Source of the DNA: Fimbriimonadaceae bacterium
Lineage (GTDB): Bacteria; Armatimonadota; Fimbriimonadia; Fimbriimonadales; Fimbriimonadaceae
Direction: 5' to 3'
DNA length: 5,228 nt
NCBI GenBank assembly: GCA_014380605.1
Contig: JACMJO010000574.1
Span: 1 to 5,228, forward strand
In this document: positions 1-4,664 of the stretch, one piece after another
Layout: every line of letters starts with the position of its first letter
Position numbering within the stretch: the stretch's first letter is position 1
Notes under the pieces: generated by a model
What the model was told of the DNA's origin: nothing
The model's database searches: none
The model's input: the letters and a program-made list of their open reading frames with translations, nothing else
Translations under genes and position numbers: made by a program

Positions 1-25
1 GGACGACAGAAGGGCTGAGGAATCT

Positions 26-601
26 GTGGGTTCATTGCCATTGTTAGCGGGAAGAGGGTTTTGGGGGCATGGCGCAATTGCGGGAGAGTCTCGCCGAGTG
101 CGGGCCGCCATTCATGGCGACCGCTCGGCATTTGACGAACTGGTTGGCCTCCACGAGCCTGAGATTCGCCGCTACGTTTCCAAGAGAATTGTGAACGAGT
201 CCGTGGACGACGTCTTGCAGGATGTCTGGCTTGCCGCTTGGGCCGCCCTTCCCAATTTTGATCAACGGAGTCGGTTCAAGACTTGGCTGTACGGCATCTG
301 CCTGCACAAGATTCGCGACCACTACCGAGCCATAAAACGCGTCGTGCCCTCGATCGAGTTAGACGACCAGATCGCGGCAAAGTCCGCTTCGGGCGTCGAT
401 GCGATATTGGTGGTAGCGATCCCTGGGATGCTCGCCGAACTTACCGACAGCCAGCGCGAGGTGCTGGAATTGTATTATTTTTCACAACTGAATTTGCCGG
501 AAATTTCCAGGGCCCTCAATCGGAATCTGAATACGGTTAAGTATCAATTCTATCGTGCCCATTCCGAGCTGGCGGATATGATGCAGGAGGACCAGAAATG
601 A
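26..601 (+). CDS. ECF-type RNA polymerase sigma-70 family sigma factor
   Basis: Alternative sigma factor that would direct RNA polymerase to a stress or envelope regulon. Of its 191 residues, region 2 spans about 26-101. It has the typical GDRSAFDEL opening, DDVLQDVW (61-68, core-binding 2.2) and FKTWLYGI followed by KIRDHYR (84-101, -10 recognition 2.4). A variable linker follows. Region 4 spans about 134-186, with a helix-turn-helix at LPEISRALNRNLNTVKYQF (157-175). There is no extra C-terminal domain, so it is a minimal ECF sigma. The GTG at 26 is chosen because GAGG (17-20) sits 5 nt upstream, but the frame is open to the left edge and the first 20 residues do not look conserved. The true start could lie outside the window, or at GTG 98. 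Its stop overlaps the start of the anti-sigma gene. The family call is firm; the target regulon is unknown. Confidence 0.92.
   Translation: MGSLPLLAGRGFWGHGAIAGESRRVRAAIHGDRSAFDELVGLHEPEIRRYVSKRIVNESVDDVLQDVWLAAWAALPNFDQRSRFKTWLYGICLHKIRDHYRAIKRVVPSIELDDQIAAKSASGVDAILVVAIPGMLAELTDSQREVLELYYFSQLNLPEISRALNRNLNTVKYQFYRAHSELADMMQEDQK
585..590 (+). promoter_or_regulatory. Shine-Dalgarno site of the anti-sigma gene
   Basis: A perfect AGGAGG lies 7 nt before the ATG at 598, inside the last codons of the sigma gene. With the ATGA stop/start overlap it shows coupled translation of sigma and anti-sigma. Confidence 0.85.
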
Positions 602-1011
602 GCAAGCCATGCCAGGGAAGGGATGAAGTTCTGTTGATGATGGCGCAGGGTCAGCTTGGCCTATGGAAGAGCCTTCAGATCCGATGGCACGTGCAAAGGT
701 GTCCGGACTGTAGAGGCAGGCTTGGCCGATTCTCCATGCTTTCGACCGCCTTGGCGACTGCCCTTGCTTCACCAAACGGCCCTCGGTGGATTCCACAGAC
801 AGGCAACCTGAGGCTGTTTGCGACCAAAGGTTTGATTGTCGGGGTGCTGGTCCTGTTTATGATCTTTGGCCTGCTGTCCCTTCGAAGGGCGGCGGAAGCC
901 TCTGAACAACCTAAGCCAGAGACCGCCCCAGCGGCGGGGCCCAAGCACTGCGGGAAGTCGGACAGCGTGATCGTCCCGTTAGCGCCTAAGCCTTGCAAGA
1001 CAAAGGCTTAG
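598..1011 (+). CDS. Membrane-anchored zinc-finger anti-sigma factor
   Basis: Probable partner that holds the upstream ECF sigma factor at the membrane until a signal arrives. The 137-residue protein has an N-terminal ZAS-type zinc-binding domain with H31-x3-C35-x2-C38. C5 lies 26 residues before the His, where the fourth ligand of this family normally is. One hydrophobic helix (about 75-95) is followed by RR, giving an N-in, C-out topology only if the RR is tolerated outside; the orientation is therefore inferred from the family. The remaining 40 residues are Pro/Ala/Lys-rich with two cysteines (C118, C133) and form no recognisable sensor domain. ATGA overlap with the sigma gene and an ideal ribosome site make this a two-gene operon. 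Sequence conservation outside the zinc motif is low, as is normal for anti-sigma factors, so the role rests on motif plus context. Confidence 0.82.
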   Translation: MSKPCQGRDEVLLMMAQGQLGLWKSLQIRWHVQRCPDCRGRLGRFSMLSTALATALASPNGPRWIPQTGNLRLFATKGLIVGVLVLFMIFGLLSLRRAAEASEQPKPETAPAAGPKHCGKSDSVIVPLAPKPCKTKA

Positions 1012-1052
1012 ACGAGACAAACTTTCCGCGAGAGACTTACGACACTTAAGAG

Positions 1053-1075
1053 GACAGATTCCAAGAGAATCTGTC
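1053..1075 (+). repeat. Perfect 9-bp inverted repeat downstream of the anti-sigma gene
   Basis: GACAGATTC (1053-1061) and GAATCTGTC (1067-1075) are exact reverse complements around a 5-nt CAAGA loop. No T-run follows, so it is not an intrinsic terminator by itself. It could be an mRNA 3' stabiliser, an operator, or the first of two tandem hairpins with the terminator at 1096. Confidence 0.7.
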
Positions 1076-1095
1076 AAATCCATCCTCATCCCCTT

Positions 1096-1121
1096 GGGGG
1101 AGCGAACGCTCCCCCTTTTTT
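1096..1121 (+). terminator. Intrinsic terminator of the sigma/anti-sigma operon
   Basis: GGGGGAGC (1096-1103) pairs perfectly with GCTCCCCC (1108-1115) around a GAAC loop. Six T follow (1116-1121). This is a textbook Rho-independent terminator placed 84 nt after the anti-sigma stop and 19 nt before the next ATG. Confidence 0.93.
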
Positions 1122-1128
1122 GTGGGTG

Positions 1129-1134
1129 TAAGAT
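1129..1134 (+). promoter_or_regulatory. Candidate -10 box for leaderless transcription of the dioxygenase gene
   Basis: TAAGAT fits TAnnnT and occupies exactly -12 to -7 if transcription starts at the A of the ATG at 1141. No Shine-Dalgarno sequence is visible before this ATG, and an intrinsic terminator ends at 1121, so the gene needs its own promoter. No -35 box is evident. The box is short, so the call is tentative. Confidence 0.4.
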
Positions 1135-1140
1135 ACTGAT

Positions 1141-1965
1141 ATGAGCGCCGCCGAAAAGTCTTACATGCCTGATCTAGCGAGCGAATATCCTCTCGCCGAA
1201 TCATTAATCGAATCCTACGGGCGTGATGGGCACGTCCTCATCCGAGGTTTGCTCTCTCCTGCGGAGGTAAGCGTGTATCGCCAAGCGATCTTGGATGCGG
1301 TGGCAGAGTTAAGCAAAGACGTTCGCCCCCTCGAGGAGCGAGACACATACGGCAAAGCCTTCCTCCAGATCATGAACCTGTGGGTTCAAGATGAGAACGT
1401 TCGCCCCTTTGTCCTCTCGAAGCGGATTGCAACGGTCGCCGCCCAGCTCATGGGGGTTGTTGGTGCCCGGCTTTACCACGATCAGGCTTTGTTCAAGGAA
1501 CCAGGTGGGGGGCCGACGCCTTGGCATCAGGACCAGCACTATTGGCCTCTGGATACGGACAACACCGTCACCATGTGGATGCCCTTGGTCATGGCCGACA
1601 CCTCCATGGGCACTATGCGCTTTGCCTCTGGTTCCCACGAAGTGGGCTATCTGGGCGATATGCCGATCTCGGACCAATCTGAGGCGATGTTCGAGCAGTT
1701 CGTAGCGGAAAGAGGCTATCGGATCACCGAATCCGGGGCCATGGCGGCGGGCGATGCAACGTTTCACAGCGGCTGGACGCTTCACGGGGCTCAAGGAAAC
1801 GGTTCCTCCACAATGCGGGAGGTTATGACCATCATCTACTATCCAGACGGGACCGTAGTGGGTCCGGCCGACAATGACAATCGCAAGGCGGACTTGGCGG
1901 CCTGGCTGCCGGGACTGGCTCCGGGGCAACTTGCGGCAAGCGAACTGAATCCGCTGGTCAGCTAG
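1141..1965 (+). CDS. Phytanoyl-CoA dioxygenase (PhyH) family Fe(II)/2-oxoglutarate oxygenase
   Basis: Soluble oxygenase of the PhyH family, which uses Fe(II), O2 and 2-oxoglutarate to hydroxylate a small molecule. The real substrate cannot be read from the sequence. In 274 residues the iron facial triad is visible: H129 and D131 in WHQDQHYWP, and the distal H215 in TLHGAQGN. R226 is placed to bind 2-oxoglutarate. The family block TVTMWMPLV (142-150), then GTMRFASGSH (157-166), is well preserved. The N-terminal YGRDGHVLIRGLLSP (26-40) is the usual family opening. Length is normal and nothing looks broken. The ATG at 1141 is favoured by the upstream TAAGAT box; ATG 1165 (M9) is possible, and neither has a ribosome site. 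The gene is likely monocistronic. Its 3' end overlaps the convergent carbonic anhydrase gene by 8 bp. Confidence 0.92.
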   Translation: MSAAEKSYMPDLASEYPLAESLIESYGRDGHVLIRGLLSPAEVSVYRQAILDAVAELSKDVRPLEERDTYGKAFLQIMNLWVQDENVRPFVLSKRIATVAAQLMGVVGARLYHDQALFKEPGGGPTPWHQDQHYWPLDTDNTVTMWMPLVMADTSMGTMRFASGSHEVGYLGDMPISDQSEAMFEQFVAERGYRITESGAMAAGDATFHSGWTLHGAQGNGSSTMREVMTIIYYPDGTVVGPADNDNRKADLAAWLPGLAPGQLAASELNPLVS

Positions 1966-2608
1966 TGCCTTCGGCAGTGCCGACGGCCGTACGGTAGATG
2001 GGCTCCAGGTCGGTTTCCCCATCCATATCGACCCCAAGATCGCGAATTCGGCCGTCTTCGAGCGAGTAGACCCAACCGTGGACGGTCAAGTTCTGGCCGT
2101 TGCGCCACGCCTGTTGAACGATGGTCGTGTGGCATACGTTCCGAACCTGCTCGATCACGTTTAGCTCGCAGAGGCGGTCCAACTTGCGGTCCTCATCGAG
2201 GCCCGCCAACTGCCACTCGTACTTGCTATAGATGTCCTTGATGTGGCGGAGCCAGTTATCGATAAGTCCGAGTTCATGGGATTCCATCGCGGCGCTTACG
2301 CCTCCGCATCCGTAGTGGCCGACAACCATTACATGTTCGACCTTGAGGATCTCGACGGCGAACTGAATCACGGATAAGCAGTTGAAATCGGTGTGGACCA
2401 CGATGTTTGCCACATTCCGGTGGACAAAAACTTCACCGGGCTTGAGCCCGACAATTTGGTTTGCGGGAACCCGACTATCAGAGCATCCAATCCAAAGATA
2501 CTTCGGAGCTTGCTGGGCAGCAAGGGTCTGGAAGAAGGTGGGATCCTGGGCCTTGATCCCTTCCGCCCATCGGCGATTCTGTTCGAGGAGGTTTGCAAGG
2601 GTGGACAT
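1958..2608 (-). CDS. can: Beta-class carbonic anhydrase, type II (Can-like)
   Basis: Zinc enzyme that interconverts CO2 and bicarbonate in the cytoplasm, supplying bicarbonate for carboxylations. From the ATG at 2608 the protein has 216 residues. The active site C42-S-D44-S-R46 and H98-x2-C101 falls at the numbering I recall for E. coli Can. The non-catalytic bicarbonate site of type II beta-enzymes, W39, R64 and Y181, is also present, which suggests allosteric bicarbonate and pH control. Long stretches such as FVHRNVAN and GHYGCGGV are family hallmarks. The frame stays open upstream to a TTG at 2653, but the 15 extra residues lack family similarity, whereas starting at 2608 places W14 and all catalytic residues in register. 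No clear ribosome site precedes either start. The gene is transcribed divergently from the tRNA region and converges on the dioxygenase gene. Confidence 0.95.
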   Translation of the reverse strand: MSTLANLLEQNRRWAEGIKAQDPTFFQTLAAQQAPKYLWIGCSDSRVPANQIVGLKPGEVFVHRNVANIVVHTDFNCLSVIQFAVEILKVEHVMVVGHYGCGGVSAAMESHELGLIDNWLRHIKDIYSKYEWQLAGLDEDRKLDRLCELNVIEQVRNVCHTTIVQQAWRNGQNLTVHGWVYSLEDGRIRDLGVDMDGETDLEPIYRTAVGTAEGTS

Positions 2609-2665
2609 TTGCGGGCATCGAGATGCTACCGTATCCTTCTCTTTCGGGTACAAAGAAGACCTCTT

Positions 2666-2725
2666 GGGCGGTTGGCACAGTGGTAGCGCGTCCCGGCTGG
2701 CCGGGAAGGTCTCAGGTTCTCTCCT
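2666..2725 (+). pseudogene. Degenerate tRNA-Val-like gene (5' half intact, 3' half decayed)
   Basis: The segment 2662-2690 is identical over 29 nt to the upstream edge and first 25 nt of the intact tRNA-Val at 2768. It then diverges at the anticodon stem. The next 16 nt (2691-2706) fold as a perfect 6-bp stem with a CTGG loop, one nucleotide short of a normal 17-nt anticodon arm. AGGTC (2707-2711) and CAGGTTC (2713-2719) still match the variable loop and T arm in register. The second T-stem strand and the 3' acceptor strand (ACCGCCC) are missing, so no tRNA can form. The leader GGTACAAA resembles GGTATAAC before the intact gene. It is most likely a dead valine isoacceptor gene, with the alternative that it is a recombination remnant. 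Confidence 0.75.
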
Positions 2726-2727
2726 CT

Positions 2728-2755
2728 CTCACAATTAGCTTCCTATAGGTATAAC
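2728..2755 (+). promoter_or_regulatory. Promoter of the intact tRNA-Val gene
   Basis: A -10 box TATAAC (2750-2755, 5 of 6 to consensus) lies 12 nt before the tRNA 5' end, right for a start a few bases upstream of the mature tRNA. A weak -35 CTCACA (2728-2733, 4 of 6) stands 16 nt before it. The -10 call is good; the -35 is uncertain. Confidence 0.55.
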
Positions 2756-2767
2756 AAGGTTCTTCTT

Positions 2768-2842
2768 GGGCGGTTGGCACAGTGGTAGCGCGCTTCGTTC
2801 ACACCGAAGAGGTCACAGGTTCAAATCCTGTACCGCCCACCA
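2768..2842 (+). tRNA. tRNA-Val (anticodon CAC), CCA encoded
   Basis: A 75-nt cloverleaf reads GUG valine codons. The acceptor stem GGGCGGT/ACCGCCC is fully paired, with discriminator A and encoded CCA (2840-2842). The anticodon stem CTTCG/CGAAG encloses loop TTCACAC with anticodon CAC at 2800-2802. The T stem ACAGG/CCTGT encloses TTCAAAT. A73, A35 and C36 agree with valine identity. The D stem GCAC/GCGC has one A12-C23 mismatch, also present in the neighbouring pseudogene, so it is probably a lineage trait rather than damage. A T-run (2843-2847) follows CCA. From nucleotide 26 onward (2793) the gene sequence is exactly repeated at 3821, which suggests that its 3' half was supplied by an integrated element. 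Confidence 0.95.
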
Positions 2843-2848
2843 TTTTTC
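2793..2848 (+). repeat. Left copy of a 56-bp direct repeat (putative attL core in tRNA-Val)
   Basis: The 56 nt from the first base of the anticodon stem through CCA plus TTTTTC are identical to 3821-3876. The flanking bases differ on both sides (G versus A before, T versus A after). Tyrosine recombinases commonly cross over at the anticodon stem-loop or T arm of tRNA genes and leave a duplicated 3' segment of this kind, so this is read as the left attachment site. Confidence 0.8.
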
Positions 2849-2973
2849 TTTAACCACTGTATCGTAGAAATGCCAGGTTTCTCAAATCCAAGTTCTCAAT
2901 CGCATACACGTAAAGGTCGATGCAATAAACTGTGAGAGATTGAGTTCGTGGAGATTTGCTGATCTCAAGGGTT

Positions 2974-2978
2974 AGGAG
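2974..2978 (+). promoter_or_regulatory. Shine-Dalgarno site fixing the start of the PEP-CTERM gene
   Basis: AGGAG stands 7 nt before the ATG at 2986. It rules out the TTG at 2956, which would place ten non-signal residues before a clean MKKQ signal-peptide start. Confidence 0.85.
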
Positions 2979-2985
2979 AAAGTTC

Positions 2986-3594
2986 ATGAAAAAACAAATC
3001 GTCGCCCTTTCTTGCCTTTGCCCGCTGACTTCAATGGCGGCATTTTACGATTTTGAAGATCGCAGTGCCGGTACAAACGCCGCCAATGTTTATCCCGGCT
3101 TGACCATCACAAACGGTAATGCGACCGGCACGGTCAGCGTTGGTTCAACCATCTTCTGGGCTGAAACCTTAAACGGATTTCAAGTATCAGACAACGCTGC
3201 CCTCTCGTGGAGCGGGACTAAGACACTCTACACGGACAGCCTTGTCGATACTCTCATCCGGTTTGATACTGCCGTCAGCAACGTAAGCATTCAAAGCGAT
3301 CCGGGGACTCCAGAAAATCCCGACATTATCCGTCTTATTGGGATGAAAGCAAAGGCCAACCCGGGTGAATTTGACGTACTGGTCTTTAATGAAATTTTTG
3401 ATAACGGGACAACTCTTGGGACGACTTTGCTGCAATTTGGCATTGGCACAGGCGTGGATTACGTGCTACTGCAGTCTACGACCGAGAACGAAGCCTGGGA
3501 TAACCTCAGCACCGCTGCTGTTCCAGAGCCGATTTCTCTGGCCGCCCTCAGTGCGGGAATCGTCTGCCTGATTCGCCGCAAATCAAGAAGTTGA
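2986..3594 (+). CDS. Secreted PEP-CTERM sorting-domain protein of unknown function
   Basis: Exported protein of 202 residues, not recognised beyond its sorting signals. A Sec signal peptide (1-18) starts MKK, has a hydrophobic core and a likely cleavage at SMA|A. The mature part begins YDFED and reads as alternating short strands rich in T, N, G, D and S, suggesting a beta-sandwich such as a carbohydrate-binding or adhesin-like fold. AWDNLS (170-175), just before the tail, is common in PEP-CTERM proteins. The tail has V179-P-E-P182, a hydrophobic helix (183-196) and a basic end RRKSRS, the signal for recognition by an exosortase and attachment at the cell surface. No exosortase is in the window. 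It is the only gene between the tRNA-Val repeats, with lower GC than its neighbours, consistent with element cargo. Biochemical role unknown. Confidence 0.85.
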   Translation: MKKQIVALSCLCPLTSMAAFYDFEDRSAGTNAANVYPGLTITNGNATGTVSVGSTIFWAETLNGFQVSDNAALSWSGTKTLYTDSLVDTLIRFDTAVSNVSIQSDPGTPENPDIIRLIGMKAKANPGEFDVLVFNEIFDNGTTLGTTLLQFGIGTGVDYVLLQSTTENEAWDNLSTAAVPEPISLAALSAGIVCLIRRKSRS

Positions 3595-3820
3595 GTTATC
3601 TTTCTCATCATTGCTCGATTGAGCTTGGAAAAATCGGGTGGTCAGTAAACTGGCTGCCCACTTCGACCTGACTTGGAAGTATTGACTGTGGAAAGTCAGC
3701 TTTACCTGAGCGAGGTCGGGATTGGCATCGGCACGGGACGTTGGCTAATCCCTTTTGTCAGCCAGAAAAAATGGGATACAGAAAACCACCATTTGGGCTC
3801 AATCAAGGAAAAAATTGTTA
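3595..3820. other. Noncoding right arm of the putative element
   Basis: I see no convincing gene in these 226 nt. A wobble-containing 10-bp hairpin (3636-3645 with 3650-3659, loop TAAA) lies 41 nt after the PEP-CTERM stop. It lacks a T-run, so it is at best a weak terminator. A 7-bp inverted repeat CTGACTT/AAGTCAG (3668-3674 and 3693-3699) encloses a third TGACT at 3683-3687. Such clustered short repeats beside an attachment core could be protein-binding sites, possibly integrase arm sites, but this is conjecture. The last 20 nt are A/T-rich. Confidence 0.5.
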
Positions 3821-3876
3821 CTTCGTTCACACCGAAGAGGTCACAGGTTCAAATCCTGTACCGCCCACCATTTTTC
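3821..3876 (+). repeat. Right copy of the 56-bp repeat: orphan 3' fragment of tRNA-Val (putative attR)
   Basis: Exact copy of 2793-2848, carrying the anticodon arm, variable loop, T arm, 3' acceptor strand, CCA and TTTTTC. The D arm and 5' acceptor strand are absent: the preceding bases are A/T-rich and unlike a tRNA, so this fragment cannot fold. Perfect identity over 56 nt suggests a recent event or ongoing selection or recombination. An apparent open frame runs through it, but the peptide is the familiar artefact of translating a tRNA 3' end. Confidence 0.85.
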
Positions 3877-4094
3877 AGGTTCAAAATGGTCGCCTTCGAG
3901 TGGCCATTTCCCATTTCTGAAGCTTCGTCACCATTCATGTCACCATTGAGAGCCGATAACCGTAGAACACAATCTATGCATGAGTAGCGTCGCCACAACG
4001 ACAAGACCACGCACCGACTGGGTGCGCGGAATTGATGGCCCAGTGTCGTCAGGGCTTCAGCCCGGCAAGAGTCGGTGGCTTGTGCCAGTGAATG
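3877..4094. other. Intergenic region with hairpins, no gene seen
   Basis: These 218 nt separate the orphan tRNA fragment from the stop of the minus-strand protease gene. Three hairpins are visible: AAATGGTCGC with GTGGCCATTT (3884-3893 and 3900-3909, two wobble pairs), CGCACC with GGTGCG (4010-4015 and 4021-4026, perfect), and GGGC-TTCA-GCCC (4052-4063, perfect). None is followed by a T-run on either strand, so none is a clear intrinsic terminator; the last two could end the minus-strand gene in a Rho-dependent way. CAGGTTCAAA at 3876-3885 repeats ten bases of the tRNA T arm just upstream. Confidence 0.5.
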
Positions 4095-4658
4095 CTAAGG
4101 TGGGCTTTGGTGGAAACCCTGGAGTAGGTCTTGTCCGCCGAGCAGGGCGATCCAGGTGAGGACTGCAGTCCAGTGCAATAGGACCGGCGGCCAGAGGGAT
4201 TTTGAGATCAGATAAACGGCCGTGGAAGCGGCGCCCAGGAAGGCTGCGATCGCTAAAAACTCCGGTGAGGTGAACAGCGCCCAGGCTGCGGGGCGGAAGA
4301 GCGAGGCGCTGAGTGGATGTGCGGCGACGAAGGCGACGAGGGACACGGTCGAGATGAGGGCGAGACGCGGTTTGGTGACTCGGTTTGCGTCCCTCGGCAG
4401 AGGAAGCACACGGAAGATAAGCTCTTCCATTAGCGCTGGACTGAGCAGAGTGGTAATCGCCAAGAGGGCGAACGCCTTCGGCGATAACTCCGCGAGGCTT
4501 GGCCGCAGAAAGCCAGAGCCGAGCCCTATCGATAAGGCGAAAGCCGAGAATACGGCGTAAACGAGCAGGCAATGCAGCCAAGTCCGAGCGGGAGGGAAGG
4601 TGAGGATCGCCGCACGCAAGTCCGCGAAGCGCTCCTGAAGCATAGCTCTGATCCTCAT
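4095..4658 (-). CDS. CPBP (Abi) family intramembrane glutamic endopeptidase
   Basis: Integral membrane protein of 187 residues in the family of Rce1-like glutamyl proteases, whose bacterial members cleave within membranes, process bacteriocins or give immunity to them. Motif 1 is E78-E79-L-I-F-R83, holding the catalytic Glu. Motif 2 is F110-V-A-A-H114. Motif 3 starts at H162 in LLHWTAVLTW and has Val where many members have Asn. About five hydrophobic segments are visible, near 27-50, 62-77, 99-114, 126-150 and 157-174. The ATG at 4658 has no ribosome site but has TAGACT at -12 to -7. The in-frame ATG at 4643 has an AGGA 8 nt upstream and is an alternative start. It lies 135 nt beyond the stop of the hydrolase gene on the same strand, so it probably has its own promoter. 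The substrate cannot be inferred. Confidence 0.88.
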   Translation of the reverse strand: MRIRAMLQERFADLRAAILTFPPARTWLHCLLVYAVFSAFALSIGLGSGFLRPSLAELSPKAFALLAITTLLSPALMEELIFRVLPLPRDANRVTKPRLALISTVSLVAFVAAHPLSASLFRPAAWALFTSPEFLAIAAFLGAASTAVYLISKSLWPPVLLHWTAVLTWIALLGGQDLLQGFHQSPP

Positions 4659-4664
4659 GGAGTC

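Larger units (their letters stand above)
2793..3876 (+). mobile_element. Putative tRNA-Val-integrated mini-element or island remnant
   Basis: Two exact 56-bp copies of the tRNA 3' segment flank 972 nt of unrelated DNA, with the intact tRNA on the left and the orphan 3' fragment on the right. That is the polarity expected when an element restores the tRNA it enters. Repeat-to-repeat period is 1,028 bp. The interior holds a PEP-CTERM protein gene (2986-3594) and short hairpins. I found no integrase, recombination directionality factor, transposase or replication gene on either strand. GC is lower than in neighbours: 25/60 at 3361-3420 and 24/60 at 2881-2940, against 41/60 at 4261-4320 and 37/60 at 2041-2100. 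It may be a deleted island or a non-autonomous element moved by an integrase elsewhere. A local tRNA duplication without integration is the main alternative. Confidence 0.55.

Noticed and set aside
1309..2037. Long minus-strand frame of 242 codons opposite the dioxygenase
   Set aside because: Shadow of a gene with an intact catalytic triad; the peptide is Arg/His/Pro-rich without recognisable motifs.
2609..2653. Longer carbonic anhydrase start at TTG 2653
   Set aside because: The 15 added residues do not match the family, and the ATG at 2608 gives exact positional agreement with known active-site numbering.
2793..3876. Insertion sequence or transposon interpretation of the repeats
   Set aside because: The repeats are direct, coincide with a functional tRNA segment and lack terminal inverted repeats or a transposase; tRNA-targeted integration explains them better.
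2793..3876. CRISPR array or retron-like repeat structure
   Set aside because: Only two repeat copies, about 1 kb apart, clearly tRNA-derived; no reverse transcriptase or cas gene is present.
3876..3885. CAGGTTCAAA immediately after the right tRNA fragment, echoing the T arm
   Set aside because: Ten bases with no further similarity on either side; possibly a recombination trace but too short to call.
3673..3987. Open frame of 104 codons crossing the right tRNA fragment, and a shorter one at 3755-3949
   Set aside because: Most of the distinctive peptide comes from translating the tRNA 3' end, a well-known artefact. There is no ribosome site, and the frame ignores the element boundary.
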